From: Rugamonas violacea
GTDB lineage: Bacteria; Pseudomonadota; Gammaproteobacteria; Burkholderiales; Burkholderiaceae_D
Assembly (NCBI RefSeq): GCF_016461825.1
Contig: NZ_JAEMNU010000079.1
Span: 32,072 to 96,071 of the forward strand
DNA length: 64,000 nt
Direction: 5' to 3'
How positions within the stretch are numbered: position 1 is the stretch's first letter; each line of letters starts with the position of its first letter. Positions 47,997 through 57,182 of this stretch are shown here, one piece after another. The notes under the pieces are model-generated. The model saw only the letters and a list, made by a program, of their open reading frames with translations, was not told the DNA's origin and did no database searches. A program made the position numbers and the translations under genes.

Positions 47997-48046
47997 ACCC
48001 CGGGGTCGGACCCCGCGGGGTCCGACCCCGGCTTTGCGCCTCGGGG
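47993..48046 (-). repeat. Dispersed GGGGTC palindromic repeat, copy D (reverse)
   Basis: CCGGGGTCGGACCCC-GC-GGGGTCCGACCCCGG (48000-48031) is a perfect inverted repeat with 15-bp arms. It continues into GGCTTTGCGCCTCGGG as in copy C. It lies between convergent fur and hrcA and may terminate both. Confidence 0.85.
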
Positions 48047-48082
48047 GTCGCCCGGCGTTGCCGGCGCCCCACGCCGATTTCC

Positions 48083-49099
48083 TCAGTGCTGGCTCAGCGC
48101 GTTCGACAACAACTTCGCCGTGATGTCGACGATCGGGATCACCCGCTCGTAGGCCATGCGGGTCGGCCCGATCACCCCCAGCGTGCCGACGATCTTGCCG
48201 TTGGCGGCGTAGGGCGCCGTCACCACACTCATCTCGTCCATCGGCACCAGGTTGGACTCGCCGCCGATGTAGATCTGCACGCCGCTGGCCTTGCTCGACA
48301 CGTCGAGCAGCTGCATCAGGCCGGTCTTCTGCTCGAACATGTCGAACATCTGCCGCAGCGACGTCATGTTGGACGACAGGTCACTGACCGACAGCAGGTT
48401 GCGCTCGCCGGCGATGACCATGTCGTCGGAGCTGTCGGCCATCGCCTCGCTGCCGGCCTCGACGGCCGCCTGCATCAGCCGGCCCATGTCGTCGCGCAGC
48501 TGGCGCAGCTCGGCCTGCATGCGCGCATGCACCTCGTCGAAGGCCAGGCCGCCATAGTTCTGGTTGATGTAGTTGGCCGAGTGCACCAGCTGGGCCGGCG
48601 TGTAGTCGACGTCGGTCAACAGCAGGCGGTTCTGCACGTCGCCGGTGGGGCCGACGATGACCAGCAGGATGCGCTTCTCGGACAAACGCAAAAACTCGAT
48701 CTGCTGGAACACCGATTCGCGCCGCGGACTGAGCACCACGCCGGCGAACTGCGACAGCGACGACAGCATCTGCGCCGCGTTGGCGATCATTTTCTGCGGC
48801 TGCGGCGCCTGCAGGCGCATGCGGCCCTCGACGGTGTGCTCGTCGAAGTGCTGCACCGTCAGCAGGGTGTCGACGAAGATGCGGTAGCCGCGCGGCGTCG
48901 GCACCCGGCCGGCCGAGGTGTGCGGGCTGGCCACATAACCCATCTCTTCGAGGTCGGCCATGATGTTGCGGATGGTCGCCGGCGACAGGTCGAGGCCGGA
49001 GATTTTCGAGAGCGCGCGCGAACCGACCGGCTGGCCGTCGGCGATGTAACGCTCGACCAGGGCTTTGAGCAGGGTTTGGGCACGGGTATCGAGTTGCAT
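48083..49099 (-). CDS. hrcA: Heat-inducible transcription repressor HrcA
   Basis: This 338-residue repressor binds CIRCE elements upstream of groESL and dnaK operons. The N-terminal winged helix ([59 protein letters not shown]) is diagnostic. The start MQLDTR is chosen because the frame upstream lacks family similarity. I see no CIRCE in its own upstream region. Confidence 0.95.
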   Translation of the reverse strand: MQLDTRAQTLLKALVERYIADGQPVGSRALSKISGLDLSPATIRNIMADLEEMGYVASPHTSAGRVPTPRGYRIFVDTLLTVQHFDEHTVEGRMRLQAPQPQKMIANAAQMLSSLSQFAGVVLSPRRESVFQQIEFLRLSEKRILLVIVGPTGDVQNRLLLTDVDYTPAQLVHSANYINQNYGGLAFDEVHARMQAELRQLRDDMGRLMQAAVEAGSEAMADSSDDMVIAGERNLLSVSDLSSNMTSLRQMFDMFEQKTGLMQLLDVSSKASGVQIYIGGESNLVPMDEMSVVTAPYAANGKIVGTLGVIGPTRMAYERVIPIVDITAKLLSNALSQH

Positions 49100-49204
49100 G
49101 GTTCTATCTGCGGCTGCTTGGTGGGGACGACATGGGATCGGATGTTGCCCTGAGGATTCGGGGGCTGTGCTCTTATTATGCACGCTTGCCGACGGCGCCG
49201 GGCA

Positions 49205-49966
49205 TCATTCTTCCAGCTGGCGCTCGATCCAGCGACGAACTTCGTCAAAACTGGCGCAGATGGCGTCCGGCACCACGCCGGCGGCCAAGTGGGCGTCGCC
49301 GCCGTGGCGGTTCAGCCAGACGGCGCGCAGGCCGGCGCGCTGGGCGCCGACCACGTCGAGCTGCAGGTCGTCGCCGACATAGACGGCGTGCCGCGGCGCC
49401 ACGCCCAGCGCGGCGCAGGCGGCCAGGAAGATCGCCGGGTCGGGCTTGCCGTGGCCGACATGGCAGGCCGCCAGGCTCACCTCGAAATGCTGGTCGAGGC
49501 CGATCGCCGCCAGGTCGCCGTTGCCGTTGCTGATGGTGCCCAGGCGCAGCTTCTGCTTCAGCCGCAGCAGGCCGGGCAGCACGTCCTCGTACAGCACCAC
49601 GGCGTTGCGGGCGGCTAGGAAGTGGCGCATCGCCGCCTCGACGTGGACGCTGTCCTCGCCGGCCTCGGCGAAGGCGGCCAGCAGGCCGGCGCGGCGCACC
49701 GCGCTCAGGTCGATGGCCAGCTCGGGGCGGCTGCGCAGCAACGCCATGCGGTACTCGCGCAACTGCTCGATGGAGAAGCGCTGCGCCACCTTCGGCGCGT
49801 GCTGGCCCAACCAGGCGTGCAAGGTCAGCTCGGCGCGGGCGATGACGGGGCCGATCGGCCACAGCGTGTCGTCGAGGTCGAACAGGACGGCCTGCGGGCG
49901 GCTGGACGTGGACGTGGACGGGGAGGTGGACGGGGACGGGGAAGGCGGCGGGGCGGCGGTGGACAT
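49205..49966 (-). CDS. HAD-family hydrolase
   Basis: This 253-residue protein has HAD motif I FDLDDTLWP, motif II ISNGNG, Lys in GHGKPDPAIF and motif IV VGDDLQLDVVGAQRAG. It is probably a small-molecule phosphatase. The first 23 residues are a Pro-Ser-Thr repeat (SPSPSTSPSTSTSS), encoded by a degenerate tandem hexamer and outside the fold. An internal start just before AVLFDLDD is possible but lacks a Met. Confidence 0.85.
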   Translation of the reverse strand: MSTAAPPPSPSPSTSPSTSTSSRPQAVLFDLDDTLWPIGPVIARAELTLHAWLGQHAPKVAQRFSIEQLREYRMALLRSRPELAIDLSAVRRAGLLAAFAEAGEDSVHVEAAMRHFLAARNAVVLYEDVLPGLLRLKQKLRLGTISNGNGDLAAIGLDQHFEVSLAACHVGHGKPDPAIFLAACAALGVAPRHAVYVGDDLQLDVVGAQRAGLRAVWLNRHGGDAHLAAGVVPDAICASFDEVRRWIERQLEE

Positions 49967-50121
49967 GGCGCAGGCGGTGGTGGCGGGAAAGGATATTGTC
50001 GCACTTCCGGCGCCGGCGCGGCGCGGGTCTTCGCGGCAATATTTCCCGGATACATGGCGGCGGGCGGCGCCACGGCACGCTTCGCGGCTATCATATGCTC
50101 TTGCCCCCAGGAGTGGAATCC

Positions 50122-51573
50122 ATGCCGCACACCCGTCCCGCCGCGCGCGCCGCCGCGCCGCTGCCGCCCACCCTCGCCCTCGCCCTCTTGCTGGCCGGCT
50201 GCGCCGGCGTCGCGCCGCCCGCCGCCGAGGACTTCGCCAGCTTCGTCGTGCTGGGGCCGGAGGGCGTCGCCGTGGCCCGCGTGCTGAGCGCCGCGCCGGC
50301 CTGCCCGGCCATCGAACTGGACGGCCGCATGCTGCCGATGACCCTGCGCGCGCCGGCCGCCACGCTGGCGCCGCGCCAGGCGGACGCAAAGGCGGACGCC
50401 AAGGCCGCGGCCAAAACACCGGCCAAGGCGGCCGCCTTCCCCGTGCTCAGCTGCGAGGCAACACTGCCGGCCGGCACCGGCAGCGCCAGCGTGCTGGGCC
50501 GCGCCCTGCCACTGCCGCGCGCCGAACCGCAGCGCATCGTCGTCATCGGCGACACCGGCTGCCGCCTCAAGCAGAGCGACAGCGGCGACAACTACCAGGC
50601 CTGCAACGACGCCGAGCAATACCCGTTCGCCACGGTGGCGGCGGCGGCCGCCGCCTGGCGGCCCGATCTGGTGATCCATGTCGGCGACTACCACTACCGC
50701 GAACACCCCTGCCCGGCCGGCAACGCCGCCTGCGCCGGCAGCCCCTGGGGCTACGGCTGGGACGCCTGGCAGGCCGACTTCTTCACCCCCGGCGCGGCGC
50801 TGCTGCGGGCGGCGCCGTGGGTGCTGGCGCGCGGCAACCACGAGTCCTGCGAGCGCGCCGGCCAGGGTTGGTGGCGCCTGCTCGACCCGCGCCCGCTGCA
50901 GCCTGGGCGCGACTGCAACGCGGCGGCCGACGACGCCATCGGCGACTACAGCGAGCCCTACGCCATCCCGCTCGGCCAGGACACCCAGTTGCTGGTGCTC
51001 GACACGGCCGCCACCTCGTGGCGCGGACTCAAGCCGGGCTCGCTCGGCTACCGCCGCTACCAGCAGGCCTACCGCCAGCTCGACGCCCTGGCGCGCCGCG
51101 CCAGCCGCAACATCGGCGTCAACCACCATCCGCTGCTCGGCTTCGGCGCCGGCCGCGCCGCCGACGGCGGCATCGAACTGCAGCCGGGCGACGCCGGCCT
51201 GCAGCAGGCCTTCGGCGCGCTCAATCCGCTGCTGCTGCCCGAGCGCATCCAGACCATGCTGTCGGGCCACGTCCACCTGTGGCAGCAGGTCAGCTTTTCC
51301 AGCGCCCACCCGAGCCAGTTCATCGCCGGCTTCTCCGGCACCGCCGAGGACATCGTGCCGCTGCCCGCGCCGATGCCGCCCGGCGCCAGCCCGGCGCCCG
51401 GCGCCGTGGTCGAGCAACTCAGCTCGTGGATCGACGGTTTCGGCTTCATGACCATGCAGCGGCAGGGCGCCGAGCGCTGGCTGGTGCGGGTGCACGACCG
51501 CCACGGCGCGCTGCGCAACACCTGCCGGATCGACGGCCGCCATTCGCGCTGCGCGCTGGCCCGGGTCGAGTAG
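50122..51573 (+). CDS. Metallophosphoesterase lipoprotein
   Basis: This 483-residue protein has a lipobox LLAGC and the calcineurin-like phosphoesterase motifs in order: GDTG, HVGDYHY, GNHES, NHHP and GHVHLW. It is probably an exported phosphatase anchored to a membrane. AGGAG lies about nine bases before the ATG MPHTR. A KADAKADAKAAAK segment near residue 95 is a low-complexity linker. The substrate is unknown. Confidence 0.85.
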   Translation: MPHTRPAARAAAPLPPTLALALLLAGCAGVAPPAAEDFASFVVLGPEGVAVARVLSAAPACPAIELDGRMLPMTLRAPAATLAPRQADAKADAKAAAKTPAKAAAFPVLSCEATLPAGTGSASVLGRALPLPRAEPQRIVVIGDTGCRLKQSDSGDNYQACNDAEQYPFATVAAAAAAWRPDLVIHVGDYHYREHPCPAGNAACAGSPWGYGWDAWQADFFTPGAALLRAAPWVLARGNHESCERAGQGWWRLLDPRPLQPGRDCNAAADDAIGDYSEPYAIPLGQDTQLLVLDTAATSWRGLKPGSLGYRRYQQAYRQLDALARRASRNIGVNHHPLLGFGAGRAADGGIELQPGDAGLQQAFGALNPLLLPERIQTMLSGHVHLWQQVSFSSAHPSQFIAGFSGTAEDIVPLPAPMPPGASPAPGAVVEQLSSWIDGFGFMTMQRQGAERWLVRVHDRHGALRNTCRIDGRHSRCALARVE

Positions 51574-51751
51574 CCGGCGGCGGCGAATTCACATGCTGTT
51601 ACAAGGGTTTGCGGCCAGGCATTAGCAAATGCACTAAAATATGCGCCAATTCCGTGTAGCATACGGTCTCCCGCAGGCGCCGACGCGCGCCGCGCGCGAT
51701 GGCCGTGTTGCCAGCCGTCCCGGTCCCGATTCGTTTTTGGAGAGAGTGTTC

Positions 51752-52348
51752 ATGAAAAGTATTTACATCCGTCCGGGCCTGGCCCTGCTGTGCGCGGCAA
51801 CCCTGGCCGCCTGCGGCGGCGGCAACGGCAACATGGTCCTCGGCGGCCGCATCGTCGGCCTGACCCAGCCCGGCCTGATCCTGAAGAACGGCAGCTGGGA
51901 AGCCAAGCCAAACGCCGGCGACGCCACCTTCCAGTTCGCCGAGCTGATCGGCGACGACAAGCAATTCGACATCGTGTTCGGTCAACAACCGAACAACTCC
52001 AAATGCACGATCATCAACAGCAAGAATAAGGCCAACACCTACACCGTCTCGCAGGCGGTGGTGTCTTGCATCACCGACAGCTACGCGCTCGGCGGCAGCG
52101 TCACAGGCCTCGATGCCGGCGACGGTTCGCTGGTGCTGACCAATGGCAAGGAATCGGTCGCCGTGGCTGCGCCGGCCACGGCGGGCGCCGCCGTCAAGTT
52201 CAGTTTGCCCATGGTGATGGTTGGCGCGCCCTACGGCGTGACCGTACTGACCAAGCCGCAGGGCGCCAAGAACTGCATCGTCAGCAACGGCAACGGTATC
52301 ATGGCCACCGCTGCCATCGACAACGTCACCGTCGTCTGCAGCAAATAA
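51752..52348 (+). CDS. Lipoprotein with two internal repeats, paralogue 1
   Basis: This 198-residue lipoprotein (lipobox LAAC) consists of two similar domains of about 80 residues. Each starts GG-x-V-x-GL...LxLxNG and ends in V-x-V-x-C. Paired cysteines suggest disulfides. I do not know a function for the family. A similar gene follows 115 bases later, so the pair arose by tandem duplication. A GGAGAGAG ribosome-binding site precedes the ATG. Confidence 0.75.
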   Translation: MKSIYIRPGLALLCAATLAACGGGNGNMVLGGRIVGLTQPGLILKNGSWEAKPNAGDATFQFAELIGDDKQFDIVFGQQPNNSKCTIINSKNKANTYTVSQAVVSCITDSYALGGSVTGLDAGDGSLVLTNGKESVAVAAPATAGAAVKFSLPMVMVGAPYGVTVLTKPQGAKNCIVSNGNGIMATAAIDNVTVVCSK

Positions 52349-52463
52349 GAGCAAGCGATCACCAGAAATATCCAGCAATATCAAGCAATACCAAGCTCGC
52401 CCGCAACCTGAACCGGCGCGGCGGCCCGACCGGCCGCGCCCCCCTCCCCCCTTGGAGAATGCA

Positions 52464-53087
52464 ATGAAATTTTCGACCCTGCGCGCCTCTGCGGCGCTGG
52501 CACTGATCCTGGCACTGGCCGGCTGCGGCGGCAAAGCCTCGTTCGACGTCAGCGGCACCGTCATCGGCCTGAGCAACCCCGGCCTGGTCCTGACCATGGG
52601 CGGCAACGACGACGTCAACGTCGCGCCGGCCGCCGGCACCGTCAACTTCACCTTCGGCCGCCGCCTGTCATATGGCGACGCCTACGAGATCCGCGTCAAG
52701 CAAGACCCTGTCCACATGACCTGCAGCGCCTACCGTGGCACCTCGGGCACGGCCGGCCAGACCACCAACATCGCGGCGATCTTCAACTGCACCAAGAACG
52801 CCTACATGGTGACCGGCTGGGTCACCGGCCTGACCGCCCAGGTCGCCACCACCGACCCGCAGTTGGTGCTGATTAACGGCAGCACCGGCGGCCAGGTCAC
52901 CATCGCCGCCGCCACCAACGGCAGCACCAACCCGACCTTCGGTTTCGGCCCGGTCGAACAGGGCGTCGCCTACGGCATCACCGTGCAGACCCAGCCCAAG
53001 GGGCAGTTCTGCAGCGTCGTCAATGGCTCCGGCTTGATGGGCGATGCCATCGTCAGCAACGTCCAGGTCAGCTGCAAGGCGCAGTAA
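52464..53087 (+). CDS. Lipoprotein with two internal repeats, paralogue 2
   Basis: This 207-residue lipoprotein (lipobox LAGC) has the same two-domain plan as its upstream neighbour (VSGTVIGLSNPGLVLTMGG and VTGWVTGLTAQ...LVLINGS, each ending before a Cys). The second half ends VSNVQVSC. Function is unknown; exposure at the cell surface or in the periplasm is likely. GGAGA lies before the ATG. A strong hairpin and a structured RNA region follow its stop. Confidence 0.75.
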   Translation: MKFSTLRASAALALILALAGCGGKASFDVSGTVIGLSNPGLVLTMGGNDDVNVAPAAGTVNFTFGRRLSYGDAYEIRVKQDPVHMTCSAYRGTSGTAGQTTNIAAIFNCTKNAYMVTGWVTGLTAQVATTDPQLVLINGSTGGQVTIAAATNGSTNPTFGFGPVEQGVAYGITVQTQPKGQFCSVVNGSGLMGDAIVSNVQVSCKAQ

Positions 53088-53095
53088 GCAATAGT

Positions 53096-53116
53096 CCGGT
53101 CCGCCACGCGGACCGG
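53096..53116 (+). other. Perfect hairpin after the lipoprotein gene
   Basis: CCGGTCCGC / GCGGACCGG is a perfect 9-bp stem with a CAC loop, starting nine bases after the stop codon. No T run follows, so it may stabilise the 3' end or be the first stem of the RNA downstream. Confidence 0.6.
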
Positions 53117-53117
53117 T

Positions 53118-53214
53118 GAAGTGGAGATATCAAATTCGATGATATCTGGTATGCGAAATATAAATTGGCGTTATATGCGGCGCCGCAGCATACTAGATCC
53201 GTCTCCTCCACTTC
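53118..53214 (+). ncRNA. Candidate structured RNA with a three-way junction
   Basis: An outer 9-bp stem, GAAGTGGAG (53118-53126) with CTCCACTTC (53206-53214), encloses two hairpins. The first is GATATCA/TGATATC with a 7-base loop (53126-53146). The second is GTATGC/GCATAC (53149-53154 with 53188-53193) carrying an inner ATATAA/TTATAT stem. A Rho-independent terminator follows at 53233. The block is AT-richer than its surroundings and has no ORF. It may be a small RNA or a 3'-UTR-derived one. I recognise no known family. Confidence 0.45.
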
Positions 53215-53232
53215 TGCAAAGAATTGGATTTC

Positions 53233-53260
53233 GCCCGCTTTTACCAGCGGGCTTTTTTTT
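53233..53260 (+). terminator. Rho-independent terminator
   Basis: GCCCGCT / AGCGGGC (53233-53239 with 53246-53252) is followed by eight T. It is the only terminator for plus-strand transcription after the lipoprotein pair and ends the candidate RNA. Confidence 0.88.
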
Positions 53261-53343
53261 GCCCGCTCGCTTAGTGCGGACGCAAAAAAGGGCAGGCCTG
53301 GCGGCGCTGCCCCGGTGCGGACGATGCGGACGGCGTGGCCGAC

Positions 53344-53676
53344 TCAGGCCGGCGCGGCCAGCAGCTCCTCGATGACGGCCACGCTGCGCTGGTCGATCTT
53401 GATGAACTGCACCCCGGTCTTGTAGCCCAGCTCCGGGTCGGGGTCGCTGTAGACCACCTGCCCCATCGCCAACACGGTGCGGCGCTCCTCGCCGATGGCG
53501 ACCTGGAAGCTGACCGCGCAATACTGCGCCAGACGGATCTGGCTGGCGGTCTGCAGGCTGACGCCGCCCTGCGACAGGTCCAGCGTATGGGCGGCGTGGC
53601 GCGACTCGTCGATCATCGTCACGGTGGCCGGCAGGCGCAAATCGGCGCGCCGGCTGACACGGGCATTCTTGCTCAT
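53344..53676 (-). CDS. PilZ-domain protein (c-di-GMP receptor)
   Basis: This 110-residue single-domain protein has the c-di-GMP-binding motifs RRADLR (R-x3-R, degenerate by one position) and DLSQGGVSL (D-x-S-x2-G). Such proteins relay c-di-GMP to motility or surface functions. The window also encodes a GGDEF-EAL protein and flagellins. It lies 32 bases after rsmA on the same strand. Confidence 0.82.
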   Translation of the reverse strand: MSKNARVSRRADLRLPATVTMIDESRHAAHTLDLSQGGVSLQTASQIRLAQYCAVSFQVAIGEERRTVLAMGQVVYSDPDPELGYKTGVQFIKIDQRSVAVIEELLAAPA

Positions 53677-53708
53677 CTTCGGCTCTCCCTTGGGTCGCTC
53701 AGGCTAGG

Positions 53709-54506
53709 TCAGGATGGAACGGGCGGCGCCACCGGCGCCTTCAGGCTGTTGGCCAGCGCCACGTACTGCGCCACGCCGACGGTCTCCGGCCGCATCGACG
53801 GGTCGATGCCGGCGGCGATGATTTGCTGCTCGGTGAACATGCCGGCCAGGCAGTTGCGGATCACCTTGCGGCGCTGCGAGAAAGCCTTCAACACCACCGC
53901 CTCCAAGGTCGGACCGTCGCAGGCCAGCGGCTCGGCCAAGGGGATCATGCGCACGATGGCCGACTCCACCTTGGGCGGCGGATCGAAGGCCTCGGGCGGC
54001 ACCACGAACAACAGGGTGATCGCGTAGCGCCATTGCAGCATCACCGACAGGCGGCCGTAGGTCTTGCTGCCGGGCGGCGCGGCCATCCGTTCGACCACCT
54101 CCTTTTGCAGCATGAAGTGCTGGTCCTGCACCAGCGGGGCGATGTCGGCCAGGTGGAACAGCAGCGGGCTGGAAATATTGTACGGCAGATTACCGACCAC
54201 GCGCAGCTTTTGCCCGGCCGGCACCGGGATCGTGGTGAAGTCGAACTTCAGCGCGTCGCCGGCGTGGATGGTCAGCTTGGCCGGGTTGAAGGTTTTCTCC
54301 AGGCGCGCCACCAGGTCGCGGTCGAGCTCGACGACGTGCATCATCGTCAGGCTGCGCATCAGCTGCTCGGTCATGGCGCCCAGGCCGGGGCCGATCTCGA
54401 CCATGGCGTCGCCGGCTTGCGGCGCGATGGCTTCGGTGATGGCCGACAGCACGTACTTGTCATGTAAAAAATTCTGGCCGAAGCGTTTGCGGGCGATGTG
54501 TTTCAT
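53709..54506 (-). CDS. rsmA: 16S rRNA (adenine1518/1519-N6)-dimethyltransferase
   Basis: This 265-residue KsgA enzyme dimethylates two adenines near the 3' end of 16S rRNA. The start [17 protein letters not shown], the SAM motif [16 protein letters not shown] and the catalytic [14 protein letters not shown] are intact. Its place downstream of pdxA is the conserved order. Confidence 0.97.
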   Translation of the reverse strand: MKHIARKRFGQNFLHDKYVLSAITEAIAPQAGDAMVEIGPGLGAMTEQLMRSLTMMHVVELDRDLVARLEKTFNPAKLTIHAGDALKFDFTTIPVPAGQKLRVVGNLPYNISSPLLFHLADIAPLVQDQHFMLQKEVVERMAAPPGSKTYGRLSVMLQWRYAITLLFVVPPEAFDPPPKVESAIVRMIPLAEPLACDGPTLEAVVLKAFSQRRKVIRNCLAGMFTEQQIIAAGIDPSMRPETVGVAQYVALANSLKAPVAPPVPS

Positions 54507-54616
54507 GGTTGTTCTTCTTCTGCGTAAGGGGTTCAGCGGTTCAGCGGGTGTGGCGTGATATGGCGTGGTGTGGCGCGGTGTGGCGGGATGCGGCGCGCCG
54601 GCGGCCGCCGCGGCGC

Positions 54617-55669
54617 CTAGCCGCCGGCGGCGACCATCGCCAGCGCGCTGGTGATGGCCTGCTCCATGCTGGCGCAGTCGGCCAGGCCGAGGCCCCGGGC
54701 CGCCAGGTCGAGGGCGGTGCCGTGATCGACCGAGGTGCGGATCAGCGGCAGGCCCAGCGTGATGTTGACGCCGTTGCCGAAGGTGGCGTACTTGAGCACC
54801 GGCAGGCCCTGGTCGTGGTACATGGCCAGCACGCAGTCGGCTTCGTGCAGGTGGCGCGGCTGGAACAGGGTGTCGGCCGGATAGGGGCCGCGCGCGTCGA
54901 TGTCGCGCGCCTGCGCCGCCGCGATGGCCGGCGCGATGATGTCGATCTCCTCGCGCCCCAGGTAGCCGCCCTCGCCGGCGTGCGGGTTCAGCCCGGCCAC
55001 CAGGATGCGCGGCGCGACGATGCCGAAGCGCCGCCGCAGATCGCGGTCGATGATGTCGAGGGTGACGCCGAGGCCGGCGACGCTGAGCGCGGCCGCCACG
55101 TCCTTCAGCGGCAAATGGGTGGTGGCCAGCGCCACGCGCAACTGCGGCAGCTGCGGCGTGTGGCCCAGCGGCTGGCCGGCCAGCATCATCACCACCTGGG
55201 CGGTGCCGCTGCGCTCGGCGAAGTATTCGGTGTGGCCGGAAAAGGCCACGCCGGCGTCGTTGATGGTGCTCTTTTGCAGCGGCGCGGTGACCACGGCGGC
55301 GAACCAGCCGGCCCGCACGCCTTCGATGGCGGCGTCCAGCGTGGCCAGCACGCTGCGGCCGTTTTCCTTGTCCAGCACACCGGCGCGCACGTGCGCCGCC
55401 AGCGGAATGTCGACCACGCTGACGCTGGCCGGGCCGAAATGCGGCAGGCCGCCGTTGCGCAACGCCTGCAGCGACAAGGCCGACAGGCGGATCGCCGGGT
55501 CGATCTCGTGGGCGATCATGGCCAGGTAGGCGGCATCGCCCAGCAGCACGCAGTTGACCTCGTGGCGCCGCGCCCAGGCGGCGCGGATCGAGATCTCCGG
55601 GCCGATGCCGGCCGGTTCGCCGACGGTGACGGCGATGGCCGGACGCCGGCCGCTGCTGGGACTACTCAT
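54617..55669 (-). CDS. pdxA: 4-hydroxythreonine-4-phosphate dehydrogenase
   Basis: This 350-residue NAD-dependent enzyme of pyridoxal phosphate synthesis has the family motifs: [12 protein letters not shown], the metal-site [24 protein letters not shown] and the C-terminal [16 protein letters not shown]. The length is normal. It starts 15 bases after the surA stop. Confidence 0.97.
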   Translation of the reverse strand: MSSPSSGRRPAIAVTVGEPAGIGPEISIRAAWARRHEVNCVLLGDAAYLAMIAHEIDPAIRLSALSLQALRNGGLPHFGPASVSVVDIPLAAHVRAGVLDKENGRSVLATLDAAIEGVRAGWFAAVVTAPLQKSTINDAGVAFSGHTEYFAERSGTAQVVMMLAGQPLGHTPQLPQLRVALATTHLPLKDVAAALSVAGLGVTLDIIDRDLRRRFGIVAPRILVAGLNPHAGEGGYLGREEIDIIAPAIAAAQARDIDARGPYPADTLFQPRHLHEADCVLAMYHDQGLPVLKYATFGNGVNITLGLPLIRTSVDHGTALDLAARGLGLADCASMEQAITSALAMVAAGG

Positions 55670-55684
55670 GCCTGGCCTCCCATG

Positions 55685-57103
55685 TTACTTCGCCTCGTCG
55701 GTGCGGAACTCGACATAGGCGCGGTCGCGCACCTGGCGCTGCCAATCCTCGGCCGCCTCTTCCATCTTGCGGTCGCGGATGGCGTTGCGCGCGGCGTTGC
55801 GCTGGCGTTCCTTGGAGGCGTCGTCGCTCTTGCGCTCCAACACCTCGATCAGGTGGTAGCCGAAGCTGGTCTCGATCGGCGCGCTGACCTCGCCCGGTTT
55901 CAGCGCGTTCATCACCGCCTCGAACTCGGGCACGATGTCGCCCGGGTACAACCAACCCAGGTCGCCGCCCTTGGAGGCCGAGCTGTCGGTCGAGAACAGG
56001 CGCGCCAGTTCCTCGAACTTGGCGGCCTTGTTGTCCAGGCGCTCCTTCAACTCGGTCAGCTTGCGCTTGGCGTCGTAGGCGCTCATGGTCGGCGTGACCT
56101 TGATCAGGATCTGGCGGACGTGGGTCTGCTGCACGGCGGCGGCGGCGGCCGCCTCGGCCAGGCTGCGCTTGTCGACCAGCTTGATGATGTGGAAACCGCC
56201 GACGCTCTTCATCACCGGCGTCACCTGGCCCGGTTTGAGCTTGGTCAGCGCCTCGGCGAACATCGGCGGCAGGCGGTCGCCGCTGCGCCAGCCGATCTCG
56301 CCGCCCTTCAGCGCGTCGCTGGCGTCCGAATAGGTGCCGGCCATCTTGGCGAAGTCGGCGCCGGTGCGCAGCTGGCGCATCACCTCGTCGGCGCGCGCCT
56401 TGCGTTGGGCGATCACCTCGGGCGAGGCGTTCTCCGGAATGCGCACCATGATCTGCGCCAGGTTCATCTCGAACTGCTCGGCGGCGGCGGCCTTCTCGGC
56501 CTCCAGGTAGCTGTCCACCTCGGCGTCGGAAATCTGGATCTTGGCGTCGACCTCGTGCTCGCGCAGGCGCTGCATGATGATCTCCTCGCGGATCTCCTCG
56601 CGGAAGGCGGCGAAGGCGGTGCCGTCCTTTTCCATCTGGTCGCGCAACGCCTGCACGGTCAGCTTCTGCTGCTCGGCGATGCGGCCGATGGCGCGGTCGA
56701 GCATGGTGTCGTCGACCCGCACGCCCATTTCCTTGGCCAGCTGCAGCTGGGCGCGTTCGACGATCATCCGTTCCAGCATCTGCCGTTGCAGGTCGGCCGG
56801 CTCGGGCATGGCGACGTTCTGCGCCTTCATGCGGCGGGTCACCGTGCCGACGCGGGCGGCCAGCTCCTGACGCGTGATGACGTCGTCGTTGACCACCACG
56901 GCGATCGAATCGATCGGCTTGTTGTTCGACTGCTGGCCGGGCGGCGTGAAGCCCTTGGCGGCGGCCGGCGCGGCCGGCGCGGCGGCGCTGGCCGCCACAG
57001 GAGCGGCGGCCGGCTTGGCGTCCTGCGCCCAGGCGGCGCTGACGGTGGTGGCGCACAGCAGGGCTGCGGCGATTTTCAGTTGGTGCATACTGGCATTACG
57101 CAT
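55685..57103 (-). CDS. surA: Periplasmic chaperone and peptidyl-prolyl isomerase SurA
   Basis: This 472-residue protein has a signal peptide (ending near SAAWA), an Ala-rich linker and the SurA N-terminal chaperone region (IDSIAVVVNDDVITRQELAARV). Two parvulin domains follow (the second contains FSTDSSASKGGDLGWLYPGDIVPEFE). It escorts unfolded outer-membrane proteins, including LptD, to the Bam complex. An in-frame ATG lies 15 bases downstream. It follows lptD. Confidence 0.95.
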   Translation of the reverse strand: MRNASMHQLKIAAALLCATTVSAAWAQDAKPAAAPVAASAAAPAAPAAAKGFTPPGQQSNNKPIDSIAVVVNDDVITRQELAARVGTVTRRMKAQNVAMPEPADLQRQMLERMIVERAQLQLAKEMGVRVDDTMLDRAIGRIAEQQKLTVQALRDQMEKDGTAFAAFREEIREEIIMQRLREHEVDAKIQISDAEVDSYLEAEKAAAAEQFEMNLAQIMVRIPENASPEVIAQRKARADEVMRQLRTGADFAKMAGTYSDASDALKGGEIGWRSGDRLPPMFAEALTKLKPGQVTPVMKSVGGFHIIKLVDKRSLAEAAAAAAVQQTHVRQILIKVTPTMSAYDAKRKLTELKERLDNKAAKFEELARLFSTDSSASKGGDLGWLYPGDIVPEFEAVMNALKPGEVSAPIETSFGYHLIEVLERKSDDASKERQRNAARNAIRDRKMEEAAEDWQRQVRDRAYVEFRTDEAK

Positions 57104-57182
57104 AATGTGGAACGCTCATCAGTCAGGTGGTACACAATCAAAAAGCACGCCGGACATAGGACCGCCGCGCGTGCGGAAAGTT

